Notes: generated by a model not told the origin, from the sequence alone. Shown: positions 12,817 through 25,225, counted from the stretch's first letter. The stretch: DNA of 64,000 nt from Lobosporangium transversale (GCF_002105155.1 NW_019028979.1:186001-250000), one strand, 5' to 3'. A program made the numbers and translations.

Positions 12817-12831
12817 GCTTCGCGGCGAAGC
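12817..12831. promoter_or_regulatory. 15-bp palindrome GCTTCGCGGCGAAGC upstream of CENP-X
   Basis: Seven-base arms GCTTCGC and GCGAAGC flank one central base, 56 bases before the CENP-X ATG. The CGCG core and the TTCGC/GCGAA half-sites resemble cell-cycle MBF/E2F-type sites. Binding is inference. Confidence 0.4.
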
Positions 12832-13005
12832 ACTTTAAAGGAAAACTGCGTGACTGCGATCCACATCCCTTTACCCACTTTTTTTTTATTGACATATACC
12901 ATTATTATCTAGCTACAATACACAAATCACGATTAAGAAAAATAGAAATAAAAAAATAAAGATGATTTGGTTTTTTTTTTTTTTTTTTTTTTTGCTTTTT
13001 TTTTA

Positions 13006-15631
13006 TCACACAATGCCATCTTCACTTCCAAGAGTATTCAAAAGTGGACCCAACAGGCCGTCGACTTCGTCAATCGATACATTGCAACACAATGCAATCA
13101 AACGCTTGTATTCGTGGCGTCTCTTGCCTTGTTGACTCTTGAGTTGTATAATTTGTTCTACTTGATCTTTTCGTTTCTGTTGCATTCCTGCTAGGCTCAG
13201 CCTCAACTCTGATGCTTCCTTCTCTAATGCTAGGACTTTCTCCATATCAACACCACCGGCAGCGGTTTTTGTAGATGGAGTAGATTCTGTTCCGACTGCT
13301 GCTGCTGGTGTGGATTTCTCCTTTTCCTTCTCTTTCTCCAGCTCCATTTCTTGTTTTAGTCGTGTCTCTTCTTGCGTAATTAGCTTCTCCAACCTCAAGC
13401 GTTGACGCAAATTAATCTCCTGTCGGATCATACCTTCCAACGTGCGAATTTGATCTTCTGCTTGACCCAAATACATAGTCTTAGATCGCAGCTCCTCAAT
13501 ACTCCGCTGCCCTTCCTGGATCTCACTTTGGATCGATTGCAGCAGATTACGAGCATCTAATAGATCTTGTTCCTTCTCATATAGATCCTTTTCGTAGGAC
13601 TGTGTCAGCTGCTCAAACAGTTCAGTCACTGCTGGAATCATTTTTTGAGAAGATCGGCTGCTGCTGCTGGAGGCTCCATTATGATGACTATTATGACTGC
13701 TTCCTAGATCTCTCGCTCCCAAGTAGGGTGAGGAGTGACTTTTCTCTATTGGTGTCCCATGGCTTAACGAAGGTTGTTGATTATCATTGTGCCCGCCTCC
13801 TCCGTATCCTCGCCCAGACGACGACAATAACGACGGCTCATACTTGAGACTGGGTCTTGCATTGGGGTCTAAGTGGTGACCATAATGTAGCCCAGGATGT
13901 GCTGGAGATGACGAGACTGGAGGCTGGATTTGGAATGGATTTCTCATAGATGGTGAATATTCTGGGTGTCCTGAATTCGATGGTCGATCCGTGCTTAAGA
14001 TGGATGTTGGGCCTGAAGGCCCTCCATATCTTGAAGGTGGCGGGGTTAAGGACCTTGTCCCGAATGTGGGCTGTCCGTGAAGATTTGGCGAGGGGTGATT
14101 ATGCATATTAGGCGACAAAGTATGGCTGTGCATGCGTGGGGTCGATATGGGTGTCGTGGTTGCAGAACCTATACCTCCTGAATGATTATGAGCAGTCGGA
14201 TGGTGTTGCAGTTGTTGGTTTTGACTCATGCGTTGGTGCTGATGACTGCCACTGCTACTGCTACTGCTGTGAGGATGATATTGAGGTCCAGGTTGTTGAA
14301 GAGAGGTGTTACTGTGAACTGAAGAGCTCGGTACTCCTCCTCCTGCAACTGCTGTTGCTGCAGCCAACGACGGCGAAGAAAGGGACGACTGTAGTTGTGA
14401 TAGATGTTGCTGTTGCTGTTGCTGATGTGACTGCGGCCCCAGCTGAGATGAGTGTAAAGAAGGATACACAGAAGAGGAGTGTGGACCATTGTTTCCACTG
14501 ATACCGCTACCAAATTGCATATCTGCTTCTTGAAGAAATTCATCCGCATTTCGACCAGACTTGTTTCGAATTTTGGGATCTGCTCCCGCATCCATGAGTA
14601 GTCTTACAACTTTCTTGTTCCCAATTCTTGCAGCAATGATCAAAGCCGTGTCACCTACGACATCCTGCACATTGATAATTGAGGCTAGTTCCTGAGGGTG
14701 CTGCGCCAACTTCTCGAGCAGACATTCCATATAGTAGCGGGATGCATGTACCTTGCCCCTCATGCCTGCTGTAACAGCCACATGATGAAAAACCGTCTGG
14801 TCATTCTTATCAATCGTGAAAATAGTTTTCTGCAAGATCTCCAGTAAGGAGGGGAAAGTCTTCATATCGAAATTATTCGTAAATAACACAGAGCGCATCA
14901 ATGCCGTCTGCCCTTGATTATTGACTCGGTAGATGTCTGCACCATGCTGCACTAGTAGCTTCACGATCTTTGTCCGTGCCATCGCCACAGCCCAGTGTAG
15001 CGGTGTGTGTCCCTCTTCATCAATGATGATGTCAAAGTCGAGATCCGATGGTGGATGAGTCAAAATTGGTGGCAATGCAGTCGAGTCTGATACAAAATAG
15101 TTGAGAAGCGTCTCTGCATAATGGCTCTGGTTTGAATCGTTTGTTGTGTTTGATGCGTCCTCTGGCCATATTCCATTTTCACGTCCGCCGCCAGTACCAG
15201 TACTAGCACCAACACCAGTACCACTATTACTGCGAGTATCAGCGCGTCCACGTTGGGGACGAGCTGGTGATTCATGGCGCATCGAAGGTGAACGCATTTC
15301 AACGTCTTGACCTTTGCGAGGTGTGTGGTATCCACTCTGTTTATTCTGGCCTCCATGGTATCCAATAAAGAGTTCATCGCCCGGACGGCTATGCTGCTTC
15401 TTCCGTGCTCTCGGCGATCGATCTGAAGATCTTGGGCGACGACGACGTCCCGTTGAAAGAGTCTCGCCATCAGATACCTCACTTGATGATAAGTCAGGCC
15501 GCGACCCTATTGGAGATGGTGTCCTGCTATGAGCAGAGAGAATGCTCATTGTTTCACCCATACTTGCTTCGCTACCTACTCGAACATTCCAAATACAAAT
15601 ATATTTGCCAAGCATAAGCATTAGTACAACA

Positions 15632-15663
<32 letters not shown>

Positions 15664-18117
15664 CTTTGCAGTATTGTGAACTTGCCTGCACGGCTGTGTG
15701 CCTCGTCATCATCCAACTCTGATGTGCTTGTCTCTTCTTCTCCTCCATCAAATGGTGCCATGTTTCCTCCCTCATGACTATCATCAATTACGCCCATAAC
15801 AGGCCCTTGCGATCCCGGCTTGGGCAAGAGTTGTCCAGAATTCTTTTTATTCTTCTTGCCCTTGGATCCCCCAGTGCCGCGAGGCTCTCTTGGTTTCCGT
15901 GGTTTGTTCGACGCCGCTGTGACATGCTTTGGTGCCAGAGGAGGACTGTTGATCTTTGAGAATTGATACTCTAATAAAGGTCGCAATAAATCAAGCACTC
16001 CATATTCATGGCACAATTGTACTCCTCGATCATAAGGTACCCATGTCCCTTAATGAATATAGTGAAGTTTTTTATATATATATATATATATATTATATAC
16101 GTGTTTAAAGAGAGAGAGGATAAGTGAATTGAGACAAAATAACCTGAAGAGCGTATATGCTATTTAATAATAATAAAAAAAAAGCTCCGTTGGTTTTACC
16201 TTGGTATTTTCCGTAGCCTCCTTGGACTTTCTCATGTTCACCTTTTTGAACCTCCCGTTCAAGAATCCTTGTTCGCTGAGGCTTATCAAACTCTGCCACC
16301 TTAAGGATCTGAGTTGCATTAAGATAAGAGTCTGATCGACGGCGCATGACTGCGATGCCACGACAAATCATTTCAAAAACAGGCACACCCGAGTAGGTGG
16401 CCTTAAAAATCTGAGGCGCCTTTGCATCGCTTTCATCCACAACGGTTGTTTCTGTTGGTGCTGCTGCTGCTGTTGTTGTGGGTACGATATCACTCATTGA
16501 TTGGCTTAATCCAGAAGCAGCAGTAGTTCCTCCTATGCCTTCACCATCACCGGACCCAATCTCAATCGTTGGATTACCGAGATTGATGTTGCTTGTTGAT
16601 GCTGCGGTGGATGCATTATGATTGTGGGAGCTCGACAACGATTGATGGACATCTTCCATGAGAACATCTTCTGATCGATTATTAGTATTGGCATTAGGAT
16701 CATTATTAGTAATGTCGCCGACGGTGCTCCCTGTACCCAGTAATTGCTTAATTGCACTATCGATGACTGACATAGGTGCAACTGACGATGATGATGGCGG
16801 TGTTGCTGTCGCTTTGGACAAGTCTATTTGTCCTTCAGAACCTACAGACGCTGCTGTTGCTGCCGCCGCCGCCGCTGCCTGTCGTTGGTTATGAAGCTGC
16901 AGCTGTTGGAGATCATGCTGTAGTTGCGTTGGAGTCGTCAGGGGGACTCTATCGTTCGAAGAACCTTCACTTTCAATAGCTACAGCAGGAGTCGTTCCGG
17001 AAAGAGGAAGAGGAGATGTCCCTCCATTCTCCGTTAGGCCCTGTATGGGTACGTGTTGTCCTGATTGTGACGCTTGCTGTTGCGGCCGCTGTAATGAGGA
17101 AGCTCTAGTGGACGCAGCACCTGATGGTTTTTGGGCGGTTTTTTGTGCTGCTAACTGCTGCTGCGCCGCTAACTGCTGCTGTAAAAACAAGGCTGAGGCT
17201 GTCATTTTTGGAGGCTGAGAGGTAGTCGGCTGTGATGGAGATTGAGACGGCTTCGATTGTTTCCTCTGTCCTTCTGTCTGTTCTGATGTTGTGGAAGTCA
17301 AGGAGTTAGCCACTGGTATTAATGGATGGTTCTTTATACTGTCGCTACTAGAAACGGTCGAAATAGGGAAAACTCCAAGGATATTTGATGGATTAACAGG
17401 CTCAGGTGCTGCTACAGTAGCATTTGGGGACATCATGGATTCTACATCTAATGATGAGGAATGTTGTAATCCGGGTTCCGCTGCTGTTGCTCCTGTTGCT
17501 CCTGTAGTCGATGCAATAGTAGGAGGAAATGATTCTGAAGTCGGCAACAGGGCTTGAGTTTGGTTATAGTCCGGTAAGGCAACGTACGGTTGCTGATGGG
17601 ACGCCGGAGAGTTACTATCTTCCGGGATTGATGATTGCATAGTAGCGGAAAATGCAGCAAGAAATGAGGCTGATAAGGGTTCTGACGCATTTACAGTAGC
17701 AGCTGCAGCCGGTAATGATGACGCTGTTGTGGTTGACGTCTGTCCTGCTATCGCACCTTCTCCAGCACCCGTTGGAAGAGAGCCGGTGTGCGAAATGGAG
17801 AAAAGAGTAGCAGTCAAAAGAGGAGTAACAGTATCAGGTGCTGTCACAGATGTAGCGGTGATGTTAGTTACAGGTCCAGATGGCAATTGCGTAGGTACGG
17901 ATTTGGGCTCTATTGTGGATGTAAGTGACGAAGGCTGCTCCACTGATGACGAGTGTGATGGCTCTGGCACGCTATTCAACCCTGTCTCTCGAGTAGAGAC
18001 GTTAAAAATGCCTGTGTCCATACCATTTTCAACACCAGCACTTTCCCCTGTATCTGCTATACTCGTGGCAATGGCTCCTCCTTCGACTCTCGGGTTCGTG
18101 TTGTTTATCGTGCTCAT
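13006..18117 (-). CDS. MBP1/RES/SWI4-family APSES transcription factor
   Basis: Exons 16200-18117, 15686-16048 and 13006-15575 give 4851 nt, 1616 residues. A disordered Ser/Thr/Gln-rich N-terminus of about 565 residues precedes a KilA-N/APSES DNA-binding domain (about 570-680). Recognition motifs are [26 protein letters not shown], then [16 protein letters not shown] spanning intron 1, and [12 protein letters not shown]. Ankyrin repeats follow at about 945-1110 ([40 protein letters not shown]). A coiled coil and the family's C-terminal dimerisation end ([20 protein letters not shown]) finish the protein. Yeast relatives bind ACGCGT or CACGAAA elements and switch on G1/S genes. Intron 2 (15576-15685) has a GC donor (CAG|GCAAGT) and a TACTAAT branch site; no GT donor keeps the frame. 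N-terminal disorder makes it about twice the usual length. ACGCGT-type sites lie upstream. Which of the family's yeast members it matches best cannot be told. Confidence 0.9.
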
Positions 18118-18390
18118 TTGTATCTTGCTGTGTTTTCGTGTCGTGTTTAATGTTCGTGGACGTGTCGGAGCCTTTGAACACAGTGACCTTTAAAAAAAAA
18201 AATGTGACTGGTATCAAGTAGATAAAAAAAAAAAAGAAGACAGAAAAAGAGAGAGTGAATAAGAGAAAGAGAAAGAGAAAGAGAATGAAAGAGAGGGAAT
18301 GATGAAGGAAAGGGTGAAAATGAGTGGAACTAAAAAAAAGTTAGCTTTGGATGTATGATGCAAGGGTAGAGAGAGAGACCTTTTGGCGAA

Positions 18391-18398
18391 TGTAAACA
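18391..18398. promoter_or_regulatory. Forkhead-type site TGTAAACA
   Basis: TGTAAACA matches the RYMAACA core bound by forkhead factors. It lies 274 bases upstream of the APSES gene start and close to two MCB-like sites. Forkhead and MBF sites are both known in fungal cell-cycle promoters; use here is inference. Confidence 0.3.
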
Positions 18399-18407
18399 AA
18401 TAAAGCT

Positions 18408-18422
18408 ACGCGAGCAACGCGT
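18408..18422. promoter_or_regulatory. Paired MCB-like sites ACGCGA and ACGCGT
   Basis: ACGCGA (18408-18413) and palindromic ACGCGT (18417-18422) lie 291-305 bases upstream of the APSES gene ATG. ACGCGT is the known MluI cell-cycle box of yeast MBF. This position would allow the factor to regulate its own gene. Confidence 0.45.
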
Positions 18423-18629
18423 GAGCACGCACTCTTTTTTTTTTTTTTTTTTAATCCTAAAAAAACTATTAGAGTATTAACAACCGTATGTAATAAAAAA
18501 TAATAAGGATGTTATTACAATGAAGGATGGAAGGAAGGATGATCAATTTCAAAATGTAATGAAGGTATTTTTCTCTATTTGTTTCTGAAACATTTTTTTA
18601 TTAAAGTACAAAAATAGTAGATTTTTTAT

Positions 18630-18643
18630 ACGCGGGTACGCGT
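18630..18643. promoter_or_regulatory. Second pair of MCB-like sites ACGCGG and ACGCGT
   Basis: ACGCGG (18630-18635) and ACGCGT (18638-18643) sit 513-526 bases upstream of the APSES gene ATG and 39-52 bases beyond the LIM gene stop. They could belong to either gene's flank; same motif class as the pair at 18408-18422. Confidence 0.35.
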
Positions 18644-18681
18644 TTTATTCTACAATGAAAAAAATAAATAAATAAACAGCG

Positions 18682-21600
18682 TTAGAACCCTGTCATTTGC
18701 CACATCTAAAGATACTCAAATATCAAAAAAAAAAAAAAAAAAAAAAAAAGACTTACAAAGCAACCACGGCAATACGCTTCTCCTTCACCGCGCGTCAGTG
18801 CGCTTGAATCTAAGACCTTCTTACACTCTTTACAGTTCAAACACTTTTTGTGCCACTTTTCATTGTTGGGTCCTGGTGTCTGATCCATCAGTCCCACGGG
18901 CTGGTGACAACGAGGGCAGTTTAGCGTGCCTCCAAACTTGGGTAAAGGACGTGTGCGAGTTCCAAAGAAGCTGGTCAGAGGAGGCGGTGTGGCTCGCTGT
19001 GCCAATGGGGATGATGCTCCGCTTCCAATCTGGTCTCCAAAAGTGAGCTGATCATACGATGGCGATCCAGATGCTCTAAGAGGCGAAGATGATTCGTTCA
19101 ATGGCGTGGCTGACCCAGCGCCCGATCCTGACCGCGATAGATTGCCTTGGCCGCCGGCGACCATCCCTGGGTTTGAGGGGACCATAACTGGCAAAGGGAA
19201 ATGATCTGTTGCACGTGGAACCGGAACGATCTTGGGTGGAAGACGGACAGCGTCACGTTCGTCGCAGCATTGTTCACATTCGACACGGCCATCTACTTCA
19301 AAGAATCGGCTAGTGCTTGTAAGCACCTTAGAGCAGTGAGCGCAAGTAAAGCACTGTGGATGGTAATTCATTCCAGAGAATCGAATAGACTTGTTGCTAA
19401 TGACTTTGTGGCATTGTTGACACTTTGTGACAACACCCATTGAGCTCGTTGGGCCCGCCATTGAGACGCACTTTATGTAGAATGAAAGAAGGAAGGAAAA
19501 AGTCAATATTAGTTGTTTCATCATAGGGCCTAAGAGTAAAAAGGAAGACGAAAAGAAAACTCACCTTAGGGTGGTAGGGACGTCCAAGGACGACATGGAA
19601 CTCAGACTCTGTAAACACTTGCTTGCATCCATAGCAAAGGAAGCACCCGATATGGTACCGATCCCCATTCTGTAAACGCACACCATTCTCGGTCACTTTC
19701 TCAAGACATTTGTGGCAGTGGCCCTCTGGAATCGTAGCTGCGCGCTGCACCGATGGACTCCAGGGCGCGTCCGTGACATTGACCACAGGGAATACGATAG
19801 CATCGCCCGCGGAATTGGATCTTTGATGACCATGGCCATTTCTGCGGAAAGACGGGCTCGTATTAGATATTGATCTGTTAGGCTCTGCACCAGAGGGCAT
19901 CGGCGCGGATTCTTTTGATTCTTTTTCGTATGACCCATTAGCTATAGCTGTTGCTGCTGCCGATGGCTGCTGCTTTGGAGGCAAGTTGCTGAAGATTGCA
20001 GAGCCTCGGTTTGCGTTAAACAGTTGACTAGAGCTTCTGGGGGGCGAAGAGGTTGTGCTTGTGGTATTTGTTTGAGCCATGTTTATATAAGCCTGTGTTC
20101 TAGCCCTTACAGACGCTGCTGTTGTGCTAGGTGAAGCTACCGATCGAGATCTATTGCGCACTAAAGGTCTGAATGAGCCTTGCTGCTGCTGTTCCAGCCG
20201 TGGCTGTTCACGCGCTGAGTTTGAAACAGACAATTTCTCGGTAGGCGCTACAAGGTCAGCCTCAACGGAATTTGTTGATCGTGAATATGAATCTAAGGCA
20301 TGTGCCTTGAGGTTTGGCGTACCCGGTCTTGAACTGCTTCTACTATTAGCTCGTGAACTACTTCGGCTTCCATTGTCGGCGTCCGATCGCTGCTGTAAAG
20401 CGCGTGCGATATTAGGCCCCAAATCTTCCGATCCAAGTGAATGGCGTGACCTGGCATGACGTAGACCATAGAGTGTAGACTCGGATGTGTTCTCATTCAT
20501 ATTTGGGTCCTGGTCCTGATCAATTGTTTCAGGATAGTCATGTGACTTGAACGTGCCTTCATTTTCCTGATCCTGTCGGGAATTGAGGGATGGAGAATTA
20601 GGTCTCGAGCTTGTGTAGGAATGGATAGAAAGTGCAGAACTAGGACGCCTGTATTGTAAGACTGGGCTATTGGCTGCTGATCCTGAATGGTCCGCTCGAA
20701 GCAAGTTAGCAGCTGATATTGCTGAGGGAAGCACAACTGAATCTGCACGCTTTCGTCCTAAGCTCGAATATGCGGAAGAGGTACCGCTAGTGTATCCGCT
20801 AGTAGGAGTGCTACGATAGGATGCTAAGGATGATGGGCTAGCGGTACTTTGAGCTGACAGCGGTGAATTTGATGGAGGCAGACTCTTGTCCATATGCAAA
20901 TCTAAAGGCGATAGATTGACTGGGGATCTTTCTGAGCGGTCAGTGGTGTTATCAACGCCACTACTACTACTTGGATTTTGTTGAGAGGTATATGGTGGTG
21001 AGCTAGTCATGGAACGATCGTCAAGTGGAGGGCTATTGGTATTAGGCACGTCCTCCTTAAGGTTTGGGCTACTGTTGCTTTCTTCAGCTGCCGATCCTGC
21101 CTGCGCCATCAAGCATTCCTCACAACAAGGTCGTCCACGCAAATCCACCAATGGCTTTGATGAAACGTCAATACGACACTTGAAGCATTTGAAGCAAGCC
21201 TAGAGGCAAAAAAAAAAAGTATGAAAACAACACACAAGCAAAAGAGATAGTCAGTTCAGATTCATATCACGAGAGAAAGGAAAAACAAAAAGTAGACAAA
21301 ATTTAGTAGAAAGGGATGAAAAATCTTACTGCATGCCAAGAACTCTTGTTGTGTGTGATATAGGGGTCGGTCTTGGACATCACAGGCCTAAAGCATGCTG
21401 GACAGCTTCCTTTGGTGAACTTTTCGATATAACATTTTTCGCAGTAAATGAAATTTGGCTTTCCAGGTTCCATGAATACTTTAGCCTAATTTGAAATATA
21501 CATTTGTGTAGACACGTATAAAATGAATGTGAATAATAAATAGGCAAACAAGTTAGGAATAGAACGCCCATACTATAATAGGCAATGTGAAGCTGATCCA

Positions 21601-21777
21601 CAACAGCAAAATATTACATCATTACGATATAGCAAAGTTATTCTTACCTGATGGATTTGTTTACTGCAGCCATGACATTGCTTTTGAATGACGAGAGGCT
21701 GCGGCCTGCTCATGGAAGGGACAGAAGGCATGGACATGCGCTTCGCAGGCTTGGCCATACCACCCTCAAGAATATTC

Positions 21778-21820
<43 letters not shown>

Positions 21821-22830
21821 GCATTATAGAATGTGGCGGTCAGTCAGTCAGCCACTCAGAATAAAAAAATAAAAATAGGGCATCATGTGTAGAGGGCATG
21901 TGTAAGGGTGAAAAAATCATTCTCTTCCAAAGTGGCTCTTTCTCCAGAAAGAAGGGGTGTACGACGATGGTCATTCCACTGTTTAAACAAAGCGACTCTG
22001 GTGCTTGTACCATCATACTCTTATTCCTCTTTCTCTTCCTTTCCCCCCTTTCCCCCCCTATTCAAGTGGCGCTCATCTAGTCGTGACTTCTCTCTTCCAG
22101 AACTTTGTAATCCTGTTCCTGACTCTGCCTCTTCTAGCTTGATCACTTCCATCACTCGTTAGCAGCGTTAGCGCAGGTACGAGTATCCCAAAAAAGAAAG
22201 AAAGGCGCAGACTTTCAAGCCAATTACAAAGTTACGCCAATAGAAAAAAATCGAGGTGATGTTCTCCTGAATCAGTCTGCCATAACCTTCTTTTTAAGAT
22301 GATCCCGTCCCCTCCCCCCCTATATCCCGCCGCGTGATCCAGACTAAAAAAAATAACAACAACAACAACAACAACAACAACAAAGCACGAGAACAGACAC
22401 TGACTGTTTGCTGTTGTTGATAATGTGTCGTTATCGTAATTTCTGGTTGAGAACCCGTTTTTTTTCTTCTTTTTCTTCCCCATTAAGAGCCAACAAAATC
22501 TTGATTATTTCAAGGCTCGATTACTTACGCACTCATCCAGGGATCATGTCTGGAGTTGGACTGAAGCCCACTTGTGACGGATGCTAAAATTTTTCATTGA
22601 ATTGGAAAGAGAGAAACGCGTTAAGACATGGAACTTCAATTGAAGACGTGTTTAGCGATTAAAAAAGATAATGGAAACAGGGAAAAAAAAAAAAAAAAAA
22701 AGTAGACTTGATATGGCTAGGAATAAAAATGAGGAGGTAAGAGATCAGGATACATACAGACTGAGCGGCCACCACACTTGAGACAACTGGCGCCGTGGAC
22801 AAGATCGCCACACCGGTGACAGAAACCCAT
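18682..22830 (-). CDS. Multi-LIM-domain protein, paxillin/Pxl1-like
   Basis: Seven exons: 22758-22830, 22529-22583, 21648-21783, 21330-21485, 19565-21199, 18757-19470, 18682-18705; 930 residues. The N-terminus MGFCHRCGDLVHGASCLKCG forms a small Cys ribbon. At about 79-118 a Cys-rich half-LIM unit (CHGC, YCEKCYIEKF) leads into LIM1 (CPACFRPV to CCEEC, split by intron 4). A Ser-rich disordered stretch of about 450 residues follows. LIM2 (CHKCLEKVTENGVRLQNGDR to PYHPKC) is split by intron 5. LIM3 (CQQCHKVISNKSIRFSG to VECEQCC) and LIM4 (CPRCHQPVG to YCRGCF) close the protein. LIM domains bind protein partners through two zinc ions; fungal relatives act at sites of polarised growth and septation. 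The role is inferred from family only. The last exon encodes seven codons. Introns carry A/T runs, and intron 2 holds an AAC repeat (22352-22384). Confidence 0.85.
22352..22384. repeat. AAC trinucleotide microsatellite in LIM gene intron 2
   Basis: About ten AAC units in tandem, within intron 21784-22528 of the LIM gene. Confidence 0.85.
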
Positions 22831-24367
22831 TTTTTAGTTATATGTGTAGTGTGTGGAAAAGAAAAGAGAGAAAAAAACGGAAAGATAATAGAAACTGAGA
22901 CAGTTTTGTTCAGTTTACAATAAGAGAAAAGTGAAAGGACAGGAAAGAGAGAAGAAAAAGAAAAAAAGAGTAGGGAGTGAAAAAGAAAAAGCAATAAAAA
23001 GGTAGATTTCCTTAAAACAAAGGAAAAGGTGGCATGAGTTATCGGGATGGATGTGGTGCTTTTTTTTTTTTAGTGAAATGTCACTTGAGTGCCGTTGTTA
23101 TTGGAATAGGTTGATGTTCAGATAGAACAAGTATGTGTTTGTCGAGGATGAGGGAAAAGTGGTTCCAGTGGAAGGCAATAGGGTAGTCGATCCTGGAAGA
23201 AGTTGGAAAGAAAGAAAAGTAAGGAAAAAAAAAATGAAAAAGCAAATGAAGAAGAAGAGAAGAAAATTGAAAAAGAAACCAAGGGAAAAGGGATTGTCTC
23301 TCCTCGCCATTGTCACTCCTTTTTATATTTTTATATCTTCGTTTGTGTGTGTCAGTGTGCAGCAACATCAACAGCACAACAACCTTAAGCACCAACAGCA
23401 TGTCTGTAAGTTAGTCACTGCATAGTTTTTGGTAGTTTGATTCCTTGTTGCCCTGAGAAAATGATGATGACGATGGATAACGATGATGATGCGAATGGTC
23501 TGGACGTCCCTTTTTTTTCCCGTAAGAAAAAAAAAAAAAAAAAATTATGCGTGGTTCATCCACTTTTTTTTTTTTTTTTTTTTTTTGTAATATTGTGATA
23601 TTTATGCATAGAATATGTGAAGGAACGATAGAATGCGGGTTTCCTCTTTATTATCCTTTGCCTTTTCTCATTCAAAACAGCCTAATTCATACACTATAAA
23701 CACTATATGAATAAATATATACAATACACCACACAATGACGCCTTGTCCAAGGTCGATATACCCATACGAATCATTCAATCACTCAGCCATTCAACCAAT
23801 GTAAAATACGTATACCGTTTCCCGATGAGAGTATCGAACTTGTACCTTTGAAATGCGATAGAGCTGATCTTCAGTCTCCACCAGATTGCGGTCCAAAGCA
23901 GGGTTGCTGGCTTGCTGCTTTTCTATGAACTTCCATAATACTCACTGTTTCTTTCATTCTTGCTAGAACTCTCGATGCACTTTTTCATGCGCATGTTGTA
24001 AACCACACCAATCTAACACTAACCAAATGATAAGATGAAAGTAAATACATAAATACCTAAAAACAAAAAAAACAAACAAACCTTTCTTTAATATATCTTT
24101 CTTTGTCATTTAGGACAAAGAACAGTTTCATGGTTCTCCTTAGTCTTTAGATCCACTTTTTTTTTTTTTGTTGTTGTTTAATTTCAAGTAAAAATGTCTG
24201 TGTGTCCACGTCCATGTAGAGTTTTTTTTTTTGTCTGTGTGAATTACGTGCTGTGTGCTCCCTTTTTTCTTTTGATTTCAAGAGAACATCTTTAATACCG
24301 TTATGCCATCTTCGGATTTTGCTTTGCCTGCTGGCTGAATTGTTGTTGCTGCTGCTGTTGCTGCTGC

Positions 24368-24452
<85 letters not shown>

Positions 24453-25058
24453 AGTTAGTTAGTAATGGGTCGTTAGCTGTTGTCGTTGCACTGTTCCACA
24501 TACTTCTTTAGTCCAGCCCAACACACCATCAACAATTCAACGGTCCTACAAAGGTATGACATATGCATTGTACACATGCATGTCCCGCTTTCCTTGTAAA
24601 CATTCAAACCCTATTTCCTTTCTTCCCTTTCTCCTGCCTCCTCACCTGCATCATTAAACAATCATTTTTTTTTTTTATCCCTTTCCCCCTGTCTTTTCCA
24701 AGCGTCATGGCCAATTAAGTGATGAATCTTCATTAACTCTACGTGTTATTCACTCCCCCCCTTTCTTTATTTCTCAAGAGTCCGACAAGAGCCATGACAA
24801 AAAAACGTAATGACATGATTAGTTTATTCTCTCCTTTTTTCTATCCTTTTCTCCGCCACCAAAAAAAAAAAAAAAAAAAAAAAACCATCATCCGCTGAAC
24901 TTAAACTTTGCCAAGGATGAATATGCACAAATGCATCCTCGATGTTGATGTCTCCATTTTATATTTTAATGAATGAAATCCAAACCGTTGCTGATCAGGA
25001 TTGTCTATCAAAAACACTAGTTCATCGAGGTACAGGGATCAATTTGAGATCAGACTGA

Positions 25059-25093
<35 letters not shown>

Positions 25094-25166
25094 TATTACA
25101 AATTACATTTTAGCATGACTCTTAAAAAATATCAAGTTATTATGAGATAAAATAGTATTAAAAATG

Positions 25167-25198
<32 letters not shown>

Positions 25199-25225
25199 AA
25201 CTAAAGGCATATATTGTCCTGTTTT
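22831..25225. other. Gene-poor 2.4-kb region with homopolymers, a TTG repeat and two exon-like segments
   Basis: Purine-rich 5' flank of the LIM gene, several A/T runs of 18-30 bases (near 23527, 23563, 24860, 25063, 25168) and a 113-base TTG/CTG repeat. Two short exon-like segments on the minus strand (23846-23929 and about 24301-24540) are discussed under findings. No complete gene can be supported. Confidence 0.5.
24340..24452. repeat. TTG/CTG trinucleotide repeat of about 37 units
   Basis: The tract is nearly pure TTG with CTG interruptions at its left end. The minus strand reads CAA/CAG and would encode polyglutamine in one frame. Confidence 0.9.

Larger units (their letters stand above)
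18118..18681. other. Intergenic region: upstream flank of the APSES factor gene and 3' flank of the LIM gene
   Basis: This 564-base region lies between the start of the APSES gene and the stop of the LIM gene. It contains purine-rich low-complexity DNA, a T run near 18434, and the MCB-like and forkhead-like sites listed separately. No gene is seen. Confidence 0.6.

Noticed and set aside
16658-18193. Several long plus-strand frames opposite the APSES factor N-terminus
   Set aside because: They mirror Ser/Thr/Ala-rich coding repeats and carry no domain.
23835-23930. tRNA-Phe-like signals on the minus strand (CTGAAGA loop, GTTCGA box)
   Set aside because: The T-arm and anticodon stems do not pair and no acceptor stem exists; the same bases read better as a short coding segment.
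24253-24462. Plus-strand frame with a long polyleucine stretch
   Set aside because: It is only the translation of the TTG repeat, with no start context or neighbouring motif.
24892-24904. 13 bases identical to the start region of large-subunit rRNA (CCGCTGAACTTAA)
   Set aside because: The match does not extend on either side; treated as chance.
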